Below, in pieces: positions 1-16,189 of a DNA stretch of 64,000 nucleotides (its first letter is position 1; each line of letters begins with the position of its first letter). The translations under genes were made by a program, and so were the position numbers. Source of the DNA: Rhodeus uyekii (Eukaryota; Chordata; Actinopteri; Cypriniformes; Acheilognathidae); contig JAWRVZ010000003.1 in NCBI GenBank assembly GCA_037043235.1, positions 9,909,501 to 9,973,500 of the forward strand. Reading direction: 5' to 3'. The notes under the pieces were generated by a model. It saw only the letters and a list, made by a program, of their open reading frames with translations. It did not search any database and was not told where the DNA came from.

Positions 1-2275
1 ATGTCACCAGATGATGTCATTTTAATAATTTCTTTATGAATATAAATCATTCATAATGCACAAGTCTGCCTCTCTAACCAACCTGATATAGGAGTTTCTC
101 TGTGTGTTTCTCTCTCTCTCTCTCTCTCTCTGAGTGGACTGACCTGCCTCATTGCTCATACAGGATGTCGTGTAAAGTTGATAACAGACAAAACAGGAGG
201 AGTGGGCCAAACTTTTTCCTGAAATGGGATGTCAGTAATTAGCAGAGGCCGGGGAATAGCATTTGTTTTCTGTGTGCAGCTGAACATGAAATTAAAGCTT
301 TATCTGGATGTAACAGGCCATTGGTCCCATGGGTCAAAATCATGTAAGTGAACCATGGCTCCATGCCTAAAAAATGTCCATAGAAGATCCATTTTGCAGT
401 TTGCATGCACAATAGTAATTTTAAACCATAATACACTCATTACATATGCTGTTTATACTCCAACATCTCTCATTTTCACTTACTATGTCCCTGTAATTGA
501 AGCTCTTGCTGTATTGCATCCCTCTATTGATACCTCACTCTACACTAAAGAGGGATTCCCGAGGAGCTAGAAGACTATATAAAGCCCTTTGCCGCAAGTT
601 TTTGCCCATAGTCTTCCCACAGCCAAGCTGCCAAGCCGACACACATTTTCCTGGCCAGAGTTCAGGAAAAGGATGGAAACTTCAGACTGCCTTTGCCTGG
701 ATACAATAAAAAACACACAAACACAGGGCCGGGTGATTCAGAGTGATGCAGACAGAGCGTTCTTTATCAGGAAGGGGGCTCACCCGGTGGATACATCCCT
801 TATCAGACCCCTGTACCCATTAGCACCAGATACAAGTCATTACAAACACACTGTTTGACATGTGAGGAGCTGTAACTATTCGTCACAGTTCAGTCTTTAA
901 AATCAATCATCCCTAATGCCAACATGCTACAAACCACAAGGGAAAATGTCTGCCTCATTTTTTATATCCCTCATTTAGGTTCAGTGAGTCATACTCGCCT
1001 CAAAATGCAACATTACAATCTCGCACAAATGATACAGAGCGCTCTGCTCAAACGGTTCACTTTTAGATTATATGCGAATGATAAAGAATAAAGGAACTCT
1101 CCCTGGAACAAACTGTACCATAAACAGGAGTCTGGGTGGTTGTATAAATTAAATTGAGAGAAGTGCCATAATTAATGCAATTAGTCAGGGTATTTAATGA
1201 GATAAAATCTAAAATCAAACTGAGGGGTCAGTTGAAAAACCTACAAAAATGTTAACAAATGTACTTCTTAGGGTTGTTAAAGTTAAAATCTACAATACAA
1301 ATCTACAATTATAATAATAATAAAAAATTTCTGTACCAATTTTGATATTATTGTGATATGATTATAGTAATAATTACTATATATTTTTTTCTATTGACAG
1401 CCCTAATTTACATAAAAAATAAAAAACTTATTTAATGTTCTTTTGGGGTAATTTTAGACTCTTATTTTGAAACTCAACACACATCAAATGTGCAATGTGA
1501 CCTTTTGACTAAACCTAAACTAAAAGTAATTTTACCTAATATTTACGGTGACCAAACTCAGTAAATATACTGTTCTCATTAAGTCAGACAAAGTTTCAAT
1601 TAGCTTTGACCAACAGGAAGCCAGATATTTTTGTTTGAATATGGATTTTTAGAATCACAGAACTGAAATTCACTCAACTTTCTCAACATGATGCTAATAT
1701 ATTGAAGATGCTAAAACAGGTATTGAGATAAGTAATGGTGTGAAATTAGAAGTGTTTCACATCTTCTAAATAATAAATAATTCACCATTTATTTCTACAT
1801 AAAATAAATAATCTAAATAAAAAGTAATTGGTAAATTACGCGTTATTTGCAAGCTAAAATATGCAGATTCCATGCTATCTGGTAGAATCGCTACTAGAAA
1901 ACTACATAGGCCTATTTTTTTAAATATTGTTGAGAAATGCTTGGTGCTGAGAGCAGTTTTCAGAAATAATTACTTACTATTAATAGCCATTGCATTTGGA
2001 TATACTGTATATATTTAGACAATCAAATAGACACAATTTAGATATGACTTTTTTTGTAAATGCTGGCTCAACTAAGAGCCAAACAGTCTCCAACTTATCC
2101 TTTGATCTCACTCTGGCTCTGTGTGTGCCAGTCTATTTTTACTTTTACTCTTACTATTAATGGTTTGAGTCTCAAGCTTTATTTCACCCAAAATCCTGTA
2201 ATTAATCATTATTCACTCACCCTCATGTTGTTCCAAGCCTGCAAGACTTTCGTTCATGGTCGGAACTAAAATAAA
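1..2275. other. gene-free stretch
   Basis: AT-rich single-copy-looking DNA. A (CT)n run lies near 111-131. Short ORFs at 355-860 lack codon bias or recognisable motifs. I see no exon, RNA gene or element with definable ends. Confidence 0.6.
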
Positions 2276-2445
2276 GACCTTTTTGGTAGCTCAACCAGTA
2301 GATCACTGGTGTTAACAACGCCACAGTCATGGGTTCGATTCCCAGGAAAAGCAAGGACTGATTAGAATGTCAATGTGTTCCTTGAATGCAATGTAAGTCA
2401 CTTTGGATAAAAGCGTCTTCCAAATACAGAAATGTAAATGTGAAT
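2276..2445 (+). mobile_element. tRNA-derived SINE
   Basis: An A-box-like TAGCTCAACCAG (2287-2298) and B box GGGTTCGATTCCC (2331-2343) are followed by CAATGTAAGTCACTTTGGAT and an AT-rich tail. It is preceded by part of another common fish repeat (TCATGTTGTTCCAAGCC). Confidence 0.85.
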
Positions 2446-4818
<2,373 letters not shown>

Positions 4819-5404
4819 TAAACACACATAAATATTTCTATCCAAAATGTGATTGGCTTTTTTAACTAAAAGGCGGGGCTTAAATGCCTACAGTTGCCAT
4901 ATTCAGTTACAAGTTTCCCCATTTATTTATACTCTCTCTGCCCACTCAAAGTTAAGAAATAAAAATCTGCCATTATTTACTTACCCCCAAGATATTTTTG
5001 TAAACCTCTGGGAAACATACAAATCATAAAGGTTTGGAACGACACTTGGATTCTGTCCCTTTAAGATGGTGCAATACTGTTAGTTTTCATCATTATTACA
5101 GAATGAATGCACAGTGTGGTTACTTGTTGTCAACACAATGTTTCTGTGTTTTGTTTATAACCATGGGGGTGGGGGGTGAGGGAATTAGCTTTTGCTCAGA
5201 TGCTCAGACTTCAAAGCATCATTGATTCAATCCCAAAAACCCAATGCCATCAGCTATGGGAAGTATTTCCCATTTCAATTCCAAACCACTGTTTATGTGT
5301 AATAATTCTAAAATGTCGCTATTTCAACATTATCCAATCACAACTCCTAACTCCAAACACCTGAATATATTTTTGGGGCATGTGAGCGCGGGAGAAATTT
5401 GCTA

Positions 5405-5926
5405 AGGTAATCATTTTAGTTCTGAGATATTGTATATCCTAAGCCAGGCTTTAGGATATACAACCAAGATCACTGCAACCTCAGTCCACTGCTTCTGCAG
5501 GTTCCCCAAGGTCTGGAATCGGTCCTTCTCCACAATCTTCCTCAGGGTCCGGTCACCTCTTCTCGTTGTGCAGCATTTTTTGATACACTTTTTCCTTCCC
5601 ACACACTTCCCACTGAGGTGCCTTGATACAGCACTCTGGGAACAGCCTATTCGTTCTGAAATTTCTTTCTGTGTCTTACCCTCTCGCTTGAGTGTCAATG
5701 ATGGCCTTCTGGATATGCTTTCATGATATGCAAATTTTTTGAGACAGGAATTTTGGGTTTTCATGAGCTGTATGCCAAAATCATCAGTATTAAAACAATA
5801 AACCTGAAATATTTCAGTTGGTGTGCAATGAATCTAAAATAATGAAAGTTTAATTTGTATCATTACATTATGGAAAATAATGAACTTTTATCGCAATATG
5901 CTAATTTTTTGAGAAGGACCTGTATA
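5405..5926 (-). mobile_element. Tc1-like transposon, 5' part with transposase N-terminus
   Basis: The minus strand encodes the paired-like helix-turn-helix half of a Tc1 transposase (KTQKEISERIGCSQSAVSRH, then TTRRGDRTLRKIVEKDRFQT). The terminus with GCTAATTTTTTGAGAAGGAC lies at about 5898-5917. The catalytic half is absent; the element is truncated near 5405. Confidence 0.8.
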
Positions 5927-5999
5927 TAAAGCTATCTTGGAAGAGGAGGCGCAGGAGTTGAGCCGAATCGAGCGCGTCTGCAGTGAGTGTGTGCTCAGT

Positions 6000-6440
6000 G
6001 AGTCGAGCGCGAGTTGAGTTTGTAAAGAATAAAAAACGCGTGTGCAATACTATTTGCGTATAATGCAATACTCAATAATACGCTGTGAAGATTCTTAGAA
6101 CTGTGTCAGAGTGAAATGATTGCGTTTTGAGCTAATGTTTTTATGTGTGTTGTGACTGTGTTTACACTGTGAGTGAAATTGTGTTTGCAATGTTGGAGAA
6201 TATAATTAAAGGTTTGTATCGAGAATCGAAGGTGTTTTTTATTGTATTCTGGTAAATCTCTGCTGTTCACATATGCCTTTTGTTGTTAGCAAACATAAAC
6301 AGTGTCTGTACATTTTTATAGCATGCCGATCGTTTCATCAAACAAATCGCCATATTGGCTGTTGGTTATCTCGATCAACGGTTATCTTAATGCTTTTTTG
6401 CAACCCCGAGGCCGTCGACATAACCGAACTCCACTGTATT
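6000..6440. mobile_element. fragment of the Tigger-like element seen at 44414-45306
   Basis: From about 6165 it follows the copy at 45046-45306 closely (GAAATTGTGTTTGCAATGTT; GCATGCCGATCG) and ends in the same GAACTCCACTGTA terminus. The other half is missing. Confidence 0.7.
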
Positions 6441-6479
6441 TATATAATTTAGGCCGTCCATGAACTCACTGTGCTCTAT

Positions 6480-7740
6480 GCCACAGTCATGGAGGTTGTT
6501 CCTTTCCCAGGGCCTCCCGATCCACTAACTCCACCATGGGATCTCCGGCTCTACTAAGGAGGTGGTCGTCACCTCTACCTGCCCCACTGGTTGTCTTCTG
6601 CTTCTTCTGCTCTGCCTTGGTGGCCTCTTTCACCCTATCACATTCAGTGCTCTACGGCTCAGGTTCGCCATTCTCAGTCCACATCCACCACTGCTACACG
6701 GTCCAGATCCACCACTGCTACACGGTCCAGATCCACCACTGCTACACGGTCCAGATCCACCACTGCTACCCAGTCCAGATCCACCACTGCTACACGGTCC
6801 AGATCCACCACTGCTACCCAGTCCAGATCCACCACTGCTACACGGTCCAGATCCACCACTGCTACACGGTCCAGCTCCACCACTGCTACCCAGTCCAGAT
6901 CCACCACTGCTACACGGTCCAGATCCACCACTGCTACACGGTCCAGATCCACCACTGCTACCCAGTCCAGATCCACCACTGCTACACGGTCCAGATCCAC
7001 CACTGCTACACGGTCCAGCTCCACCACTGCTACCCAGTCCAGATCCACCACTGCTACACGGTCCAGATCCACCACTGCTACCCAGTCCAGATCCACCACT
7101 GCTACACGGTCCAGATCCACCACTGCTACACGGTCCAGATCCACCACTGCTACCCAGTCCAGATCCACCACTGCTACACGGTCCAAATCCACCACTGCTA
7201 CACAGTGTTACACCACTGCTCCCCTTTCACGGGCATAGCCCTCCATCCCTCCCCAGGACCATCTCCACTCCTCCACCCTCCTGGTATTAGTATTGTTTTG
7301 GTTTGGGGTGCTTGTGACATTAGGGCGTCTAGAGCTGCCCTTTGAAAGGTGTGTGTGTCAAGTTAAGTTTTGGTTCATGTTTCATGTCTTTTAATCAGAA
7401 GGTTTTATTCCTGATTTCTAGTCATGAATTAATGTGATCACGTCATGTGCTTCACTAGTGTCATGTTCTGATTGGTTGTTTTGGGCATGTGTTTTCTGTT
7501 CTGGTTTGACATTGGTTCACGTTATCTTGGTCATGCTCAGGTGTTTCTTGATATAATTAGTCCTTATGTTTCATTGTTCCTTTGTCTTGCTTTGTTTTGT
7601 GTAACTGCTGTTAGGTGAGTTAATATTCCGGTTCAACTTTAGTTCATGGTTTTGTGTCAAGTCAAGTCTTTGTTTGTTAGTTTTTGTATTTGTTCAAGTT
7701 TTGTTTGTGATTGGATGTGAAATATATGATCTTGATAGTT
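6480..7740 (+). mobile_element. 3' part of a gag-like LTR element with minisatellite tail
   Basis: A Pro-rich open frame (from 6536) crosses a 24-bp repeat array (6685-7205) and ends near 7345. It is followed by a GT-rich stretch of LTR character (TCATGTTCTGATTGGTTG, several CATGTTTC/TTTGTTTTG words). The layout resembles the other gag-like tails in this window. The 5' gag domain is missing. LTR borders not resolved. Confidence 0.5.
6685..7205. repeat. 24-bp minisatellite, about 21 units, two alternating variants
   Basis: The units read CCACCACTGCTACACGGTCC or CCACCACTGCTACCCAGTCC, plus AGAT or AGCT. Since 24 is divisible by 3 and no unit has a stop, at least four frames stay open over more than 500 bp. 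Confidence 0.98.
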
Positions 7741-10265
7741 TTATTTTTTAATTAGTATGTGCTTTATACATTTATTTAACATATTAAAATGATTTTTTTT
7801 ACATATTTCTCTTCACAGATGTTTATTTAAGAAGGCCAGGTCTGGAGGAATTTTGGAAATGCAGACACATGACATGAAACCAATAGGGCAGGCACCAGCT
7901 GGATGCACTGACATGAATCAGAGGTTGTTTTCAAACCAAGCATCAGCATAGCGATATCATCTGGAAGATGTTAAAGTTTTATCAGGGTGTGTCTCTATCT
8001 ATTTGGCCTCCCACTTTTCCACACTCTTTCTGTTTTTCTTATAAAACACACATAAATTCTTCCCGAACAGATGAGCTGTGAACACTGAGGTGTGTCTGAA
8101 GTAGCAAACCACGATCATTATACAGTGCTGAGGGACACTTGGGAATTCACAAATATGTCATTCCTCTCTTGTTTCCTTGGAGTTCATTGTGGGTTGCTAA
8201 ATTTATTGCATGGAAAGACCCCAAATGTTTGGCAGAAAACGGGGTCTTAGCCATTGATATGTCTGTTTGAAAGATAACTGACTTTTTGACTGAACTCTGG
8301 AGGCCAAGAGATGGAGCATCATGGTTTAAATGGGAGAAATAAAGGGATAGTTCACACAAAAATAAAAAGTGTCATCATTTACTCTAACTCCTGTTGTCCC
8401 AAACTTGTATGACTTACACATTCTTTCAATTACACATTCTTCTGTGGAAAAAAAAGAAGATAATCTGGAAAATGTTTCCACTTTTGTGTCCAGATACTTT
8501 TTGAGGTCACTATAATTTTTATTCAATGTCACATCTAACCAAATGCAGTTTGAATTTGAATGTGATTCTTAGTATTACATGCTAATATTTGGAAATTCAC
8601 TGCTTGGGGTCAGTAAGATTTTTTTTTTTGAAGTACGTTTTAAATTGATCAAAAGAAACCATAAATACAAATAAAATGTTGCAGAAGATTTCAATTCTAT
8701 TCTGTTCTATTGAATGTTCTATTCATCAAAAATCACATTCATCATAGAATCTATCATCATTTCCACACAAAAAGTATGCAACATAACTCTTTTCAACATT
8801 GATTATAGGAAATGTTTCTTAAGCAAATCATCATATCAGAATGATTTCTGAAGGATCTTGTGACACTAAAGACTGGAGTAATGATGCTGAAAATTCAGCT
8901 TTGCATCATAGAAGTAGATTACACAAAAATACATTCAAATAGAAAAAGACTTACTTTAAATTTCACAATATTACTGTTTTTACTGTATTTTTGGTTAAAT
9001 AAATGCAGCCTCGGTGAGCATAAGAGATTTCTTTCAAAGACACTGATAAATCGAACCAACCCCAAACTTAGTGTAACAGTAAATGTACTGGGAAGAATCA
9101 CATTTAAAAAGCCCTGCCCTGGCACACCCCTGTCCACACATGCCCACAGGGCGTATAACCTACTTGAGGGCGGGTATAAATGAGCATATCCTCCCTAAAG
9201 CAAAGACGGAGAGGAGAGGAATTTTCCAGAAGTGGTGTGAAAGGCCTATGTGTGTCTTCAGTTGAAATGGCAGCAACTAGAGAGAGAAACAGCCAGAAAG
9301 AGGGAGGGAGAGGGGAGACAAAGCTAAAAAATTAGCTAATGAAATTGGGTAAGGCATGGCTTGCTCAATATATTGTCATTAGGGAGCAAGCAAACCCACC
9401 CGTATTGTCTGGGAGAGAGGTGAGGTTGGGAAACTCCTTCCACATGATGGAGGATTCTCCTCAAATGCCTCAAATATGACCAAGAAAAAGTCATTTGGTT
9501 TGTTGGTTTTTCACAATCAATGACCAGAAAGCCTGATCTTCAGATCTACATGAGATTTTAAATCTGCCACCAAATGTGATATTACATAAATAGCCGGATT
9601 ATTGCACCATTTATCCAGCTGCTGGTTGATCGCAAAGGATTTCACCCAGTGCCCAGTGAAACTTACTTCACACAACTGTTAATCTTTCCACACTGTTACC
9701 GTTTACCAGACCGTTGGCATAGCAATGGGAATAGACTGGTGCTGTTGCTTGGGGAGGCATTTTGTATAAACAGTATCTTCTTTATTTCAGTGATATCTGA
9801 TTTATAATCTGAAACCAACAGATGAGTTAGGGGCAAACTACTCCAGAGTCATTAAAATACAAGACAGAGCCCCCCTTACATGTGTATATAAACATAAAGT
9901 AGCCAAGTTATATTAAAAGCTTTGATTTATACAACAATGTGGCTGCAGGCTGTTGTGTTGTGTTGAAGTTAGATCATTGCATGACAAAAATCTATCAAGA
10001 AACTCAAGAAAAGTTATAGCCTGCTGACAGAAGAAGCCAAGCAGGTTTTCGCATTCTCACGTTAACTCTAGCACAACAGTTATAGAAAACAATGACCTCT
10101 TCTTTTTCTTTTTTCTTCTTTCAAGAAAACAAATTCATAAATTTGTAAGCAGTGGTAAAAACATTAAAGGCATGGTTTAAAATAAATGAAAATAAAAAAA
10201 CAAATTTTCATTACTGTAATGTGAAAAATATATTGTATAATTTTATAGATAGTTGTAATAGTAAT
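7741..10265. other. gene-free stretch with high-copy repeats
   Basis: A common fish repeat lies at 8341-8540 (AAAGGGATAGTTCACAC). Another lies at about 8838-9030 (AGAATGATTTCTGAAGGATC; TAAATGCAGCCTCGGTGAGC), recurring at 25735-25970 and 28755-28985. The rest is AT-rich with no exon signal. Confidence 0.55.
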
Positions 10266-10269
10266 TTTT

Positions 10270-10545
10270 AAATTGCAAAATTACAAAACAAATCAAAACC
10301 AAAACACCAAACATAAACAAAAAAAAAACTCCAAACAAAATCAAAACACCAAACAAAATCAAAACAAAACTCCAAACAAAATCAAAACACCAAACAAAAT
10401 CAAAACTCCAAACAAAATCAAAACACCAAACAAAATCAAAACAAAGCTCCAAACAAAATCAAAACACCAAACAAAAACAAAACAAAACTCCAGACAAAAT
10501 CAAAACAAAACTCCAAACAAAATCAAAACACCCCAAAAAATAAAA
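10270..10545. repeat. CAAA-rich minisatellite
   Basis: Irregular 15-20-bp units around CAAACAAAATCAAAACAC, repeated roughly 14 times. The low-complexity ORFs on both strands are artefacts. Confidence 0.9.
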
Positions 10546-10559
10546 TACAAATAAATTAC

Positions 10560-13500
10560 AACATTTATTTTTATAAAATAAAACCATTTAAAATAAAACA
10601 GAAATGCATGGTATTGAATAAAAATAAACTAAACCAGTCTTATATAATAGTTCTTTTGGTTTTGGCTTTCTCTGTTTCAGGTTTCTGAAAGAGACAAAAC
10701 AGGATAGCAAATATTCCAACAACATTATATAACATATACAACATATAATTTAGTTTCACAACAATGCATAGAAATGCTCTTAAACTATTAGATAACCTGC
10801 TAGATCACCTTTACACGGTGAGTCCCGACAAGAAGGTTGAAATGGTTGCTCCATACTTTTCGGCATTTACTCCATTACCTCAGACATTAAGAATTCCAAA
10901 GCCACAGACTTATCAGTACAGCATGTTTATGAAAACACTAGGACATACTGTTACCAATTCATTCAATGGAGTAAATGGCATTCAAATTCAGACTTCAACA
11001 CTCATTATTCTCTATGTTTCACATCATTGTGACCTAAAACCAAGGCAATCATATGAGCAGAAACAAACAGTTTATGTTTATAGAGCCGACATATGTTACA
11101 TGACTGCCTGTGATGTCTATGAGGTTTGTACAGAAAAGAAAAAAAAATGGTTATTGACACAGAACACGTTTTTCCTTTTCTCTGTGGCAATGTTTTTCAC
11201 TGTACACATGCACTAGACGGATGTATTTAACTTGTGTGCTCACTTCTTGTCTTATGCAGCGTCTATGCAGCATTCTGTGCGAACCAGTCCATAGTCATGG
11301 ACTTACGGCTGCTTTTACACTATATACCGCTCAAATTCTCATGGCTTAGTGTTTCAAGGCAAAGGCGTTGCAACTAAGTAACATCCAAACAAGTCTGTGA
11401 CAGTTTGCATTGTTCATGATACTTGGCTCGAAAGTTAATGATACAAAGACCGGCATTCCACGAGGTGCATTCTTTCAGCAAGCATGGACCAGCTCTCTAT
11501 AGTGAATCAGTCTCAGAGGAAGGGAAATGATTGTGTTGTGTAATGCCAAAACAAGGCAAGCACGGCCATGAAATAATGTTAAAAGTTTACATACTCAAAG
11601 TCTAGAAAGTAATCAAGCGGTTAGCAGGTCAAATCGATTCAAATACCTTTTGAGGAAAGTCAATCTGACCTGTTTCAAACATGTATGCTGCTAACATTCC
11701 CACAACCAAACTATAACTATATGCTACTGTTTTCTAAAAGTTTTGTAGCGTATAACTGTATAAATTGGGAGTAAATCAGTTCTGTTTGGATATAAAGAGT
11801 AATATCAGCATTAACTTATTCTTAACTGAGGTGGACACTCAGTTTAAAACCAGATTTTGAATATTGTCTTTGTTGGAAAGTGGCACCAAAAGTAAAAGTT
11901 ATTACAGATGTGGGTGTCAGAAAGGTCAAAGGTTATAGGCTAAGAATTGGGCTAATTCTGACAGATGTGTCAGTGTCACTCGCCATCACTCTGAAGAGAC
12001 TTATCCACTGTCTTTTGATGTCAAATGTCAAACATCTGATGGTTGGGTGAAAATTTTTTTATTGGAGATGTAAAAATGAATTTCTGAAATGTTACAAGAG
12101 CCAGACTTTCACCCCTCACATTCTCACCTCAGTTCTTCTTCACAGAGAAATGATACTCGGCGGCATCAGCAACCATTCAGGAAAGGGAATCCTTTCTTTC
12201 TGTACCAAAATGACCTAGAATGAGAGAAGATAGTGTTTTACCATCTCACCTCACCACCTTTAGAAATCCCCCTTATTTAAACCACATTAAAGTAAAGTAA
12301 ACCTCTTTGCTGCAGAAAGATGACAGAAAAAAAAGAGTTCTTGATTTTAATGCCCATACAAGGTAGTTACACATTCCTGCAAGAGACATTTATTAGCTCT
12401 TAAAATTCTTCTCCAATAGCTTTCTAAATCCAGAGTACAGTCTTTAAGAAATCTTATCTCTCTACAGTTAAAGTATATTAAGTGTGGAGTTTCATACTTA
12501 TTTATGTAAAAGTTAAGGGCTTCAGTCAATGTGCATCATTATCATTAAGCACAGTATATGAACATGAAAAAACACCATTATATTGACAGGAAAAAGTTAC
12601 TCTTTATATATTTAACATGTGATTCCAGCATTTGTTCAAATAAAATTGGATGTTTCTGTTTATACTCCATCGCCATTGGTCAATCAGATAGTTAAACCCC
12701 GAACTCATGCCATTGGGAATGAACAACAATTATAACTTGCCAGTGTAAATATGTTCTCTCAAAAATGAATGGTACAAGTAAACAATGGAGTTATGTGAGC
12801 AAATCAAACAATAGAGGATCTATTAAATAAGTTGTTTGTGGCATTTATGTCACTCAGAGTGAATTTTACGAAGCAGCTCAGAGCTTCATCAAATTATTCG
12901 CTTCTCTTAAACAAGTTTCTGAGGTGTTTAAATGACTGAGGTCTGATGTATTGTGTTTAATTTTCTCTGCTTGTTCATTTTTTCCAGGGTGAAGAAGGGG
13001 AAATGAGACACTGTACAAAGGCAGGAAACTTAGGCAGTTGCTAGGCTATGCAAACTGAACACGGAGAGCCCATGGTTAATGAAGCCCGTGAAATCTGTGT
13101 CAAACACTATTGAGTAAACATCAGCTCCAGCACTAACACAATACACCAAGAATGTCCTGAAATAATCGTTATCACTTTGCATTGTTCTGTAGATTCTCTG
13201 CATTCCTGCCATAAGCAAAATGATGTCCACTTTTGTACTTTGATCCATCTATCTTGACTGAAATAGCTTAAAGATTTGTTTGATCAGAACTTAAAAAGTC
13301 TCAAATAGACAAAAAAACATCAATTTGAGAGCGACAACCGCAACTATTCTATACAGTGGCCCAAAAAAAGCATTTGGATGCTTATACCAGGTTTAAAAAA
13401 ATGCATAGATAACAAAACATCAAACAAAATGTATGACAAAAAAAAAGACATTTAAAATGATTAATATAATTTAAAAGCTTATATTACTGAGCAAGTTGCA

Positions 13501-14115
13501 ATGTAAACACAATGGTTACTTTGTGACGGTTATAGTGACAGTTACTTTGTTTAGGCCTATTCATCCGTCGCTAAAGGAAAAACAATCGAAGCCAAGTATA
13601 ATTATTTGAATGACTCGGTTTGTTAGTAAAGAAGTCAAGGACTCATGAAAGGTTACCTATTTATCCGAATGCCTGTAACAACTCAGGTTATTGTATTACA
13701 TAAACTATGAATTGTTTAGCAAATGCAAACAGGTGTAGTTAAGTTTACTGAAACTTTACAGTATATCTTAAGGCCCTTTCACACTGAGCGCGACTGACGT
13801 TTCATCGTGAAGCGACAGTAGGAAAAAAACAGAGACAGAACACAAGATGTCTTACTTTTTTAGAAGTAATCCATTCGTTTAAACACTATCTCCAGGATAT
13901 ACTCATTTTTATTCACTCTTTCCTCATGTAGTGTACTATACGTCTGCCTATGTTATACGATTGAATGAGTGAACTTGGTAATGTCTACTATCATTTCGGA
14001 CAGCATACAAATGGAAAATTTTGGACACAGTCTATGATATCTAATAGGAATAGTCACCGAAGGAGTAAATAGCGATTTTGGAAACTATCTGTACAAATAT
14101 CTATATATCAATCCA
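10560..14115. other. gene-free stretch
   Basis: AT-rich, with no recognisable exon. One plus-strand ORF of 150 codons (10764-11216) has no motif I know and AT-driven composition; I do not call it a gene. Confidence 0.5.
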
Positions 14116-14119
14116 ACAG

Positions 14120-14363
14120 TACACTCTAAAAACAAATGGTGCTATATAGCACTAAAAGTGGTTCTTATATTTGGTCCTATATAGCACCAGATGGTGCTAC
14201 AAAGAACCATTATGAGGTGCCATATAGCACCAGGTACTATATGGCACCTCATAATGGTTCTTTGTAGCACCATTTGGTGCTATATAGCACTAAAAATGGT
14301 TCCCCTATGATTACGAGCCAAAGAACCACTTTTAGTGCTATAGCACCTTTTTTTTAGAGTGTA
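14120..14363. mobile_element. MITE with perfect ends and a long internal hairpin
   Basis: The termini TACACTCTAAAAA and TTTTTAGAGTGTA are exact inverted repeats with TA at the edges. Inside, 14184-14227 and 14237-14280 are complementary over 44 bases with a single mismatch, separated by nine bases. GGTGCTATATAGCAC words recur on both arms. Confidence 0.85.
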
Positions 14364-16189
14364 GGTCAGTCTGTCTGTTTGTATATCCATATGTCCATCC
14401 ATCTATTGAGCCAATCAAATTAACTAATTGCGATATTCATATTAGTGCAATTACTTTCTCTATATTTTAACTGTTGCGCAAGTATCCAGGTGTGTTTTGT
14501 ACATTGTACAATATACAGTAATTACAAACCATCTGTCCTAAAATGTGAGCTTTTGCATGTTAATGTATTACATGACATACCTTTCTATTTTTCTACTATG
14601 TCGCAATTCATAATTGATGTGAAATGCTAAAGCGAACGTCCCAAAACTTGAAAAATACAAGACAGTGATCTCATCCTAATCCTTTGTGCTTAAAACATTT
14701 TTGTGCTATACCCAAAATAAATACCCACCATGCCAAAAAAAAACACTCCCAGTGAATAATAAGTTGCACTAATATCTTAAATGGACTCCTAAACTATGTT
14801 TGGGAAGAACTACAGTATCTATTTAGCTGGGTGGGGCTTCTCCATTACTGCCCTAGAGAAAAAGAGATAAACAGACTAGGAGAGAAATAGACGGAATGAG
14901 TACATCAAACAATGGTCTAATAAACCAAAGGTGGGTGTGGAGAGTTCACTTAATATCATATTTGAGTTGACACAAAGTAAAAGACAGGAAAAGGAGGAGT
15001 ATACGAGATAAACAAAAGCACAAAAGAGGACAGAAAGAATCCAAAGCCAACCGCAGATATGACTTAAAGACCATTTGGGCTGTGCCAGGGATTTGCTTTA
15101 TTTGCCTCCCTAGACTCAAGAGTTGGTATGAGCATGCCCAGATGACAGATGTGGGAAGTTCACCTGAAAACCCTGGTGAAAACGAGCACAGCATGCAGCT
15201 CAAACAGCTCAAAAAGAATTTGGAAAGTTGTTGAAGAAAAACGTGGTGGCCTTAAGGTTTTATGGCAGAGTAAACATCACTGAGGTGACTAGAAAAGTGT
15301 CAAGTCTGGTAGGCTGCACACTAGTGCCTTCTGTTTCATCACTGTTATGTGTCAAACTCTCCCCCGTTTTCTCTTTTTTTAGGAGGAATGCTGTTGGTGA
15401 GGCTTATCAGTCAAGGAGACTGCTGACATTTATCTTGAACTCTGAGTTTGACTCTGCCTCCCTTCTCTTTCCATATTCACATTCCTACCTGGAGCATCTG
15501 GACGAGTCTCATGCTGTTGGATCATACCTCAACTAAAATAAAAAATACAAAAGTCACATAACTCGCCAAGGTTAGACCACGTTTCTTTGACAATATTCTT
15601 GTTGTAACCTTAACCACACACTTCCCAAAAAGAGAAATGATTCATTGATAAGAATGTTGTTCCAGCCTCAGGCGTTTGGCCTGCATAACAAAAATGTTGT
15701 TCCAGGACAACAAGGATGTCGTATAACATCCTACTCAAGAAAATCAAGGTTAGCAGCTTGTGGTATACAGTAATTTGGAGTTAGTTGTACATGACTATGA
15801 ACTAAAGGCTGGTTCTGTGCAACAACATATAGAATGTGGAGGAGCGCCCTCTCCAGGATCTTCTTAGCAACTTGATGCTAAAGCTAACGAACCCAGAGGA
15901 AACAAGTGTCCTTATTAATATCAGCACTGTTGTAGTGTCTGTCGGTAGTATTTAATTTAGATAGCCCCCTTTAGACATTCTACTACTGTAAGTAACTTTG
16001 CAACTACATGTCAACTACCAGTCATTAAAGTATTAGTAAACTGTCACCTTAGAATCTGCTAACACTTTGTTTTGATGGTCCGCAACAGCGATTCTACTGG
16101 CTATAAGTAACTTTGCAAGTACATGCCAACGTATTCTACTAACCCTTATCTTAAAGCCTACTAATACTCTGAGAGTTTGTTGACAAGTA
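14364..16189. other. gene-free stretch
   Basis: Mixed AT-rich DNA. A 102-codon ORF at 15228-15536 shows no family motif. No element with definable ends. Confidence 0.5.

Noticed and set aside
2281..2353. Functional tRNA gene
   Set aside because: A- and B-box-like sequences are present, but the body cannot fold as a cloverleaf, and the same unit with a shared tail recurs at least five times, so it is a SINE.
5411..5764. Host paired-box or HTH regulator
   Set aside because: The helix-turn-helix protein matches the N-terminus of Tc1 transposases, and a Tc1-type terminus lies just beyond it.
6536..7345. 269-codon ORF as a host gene
   Set aside because: Over two thirds is the 24-bp minisatellite, and the rest resembles the proline-rich tail of the gag-like LTR family. 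Three other frames are equally open.
10764..11216. 150-codon plus-strand ORF
   Set aside because: No recognisable domain, AT-rich composition, no flanking splice or promoter logic. A chance ORF of this length is credible in 64 kb.
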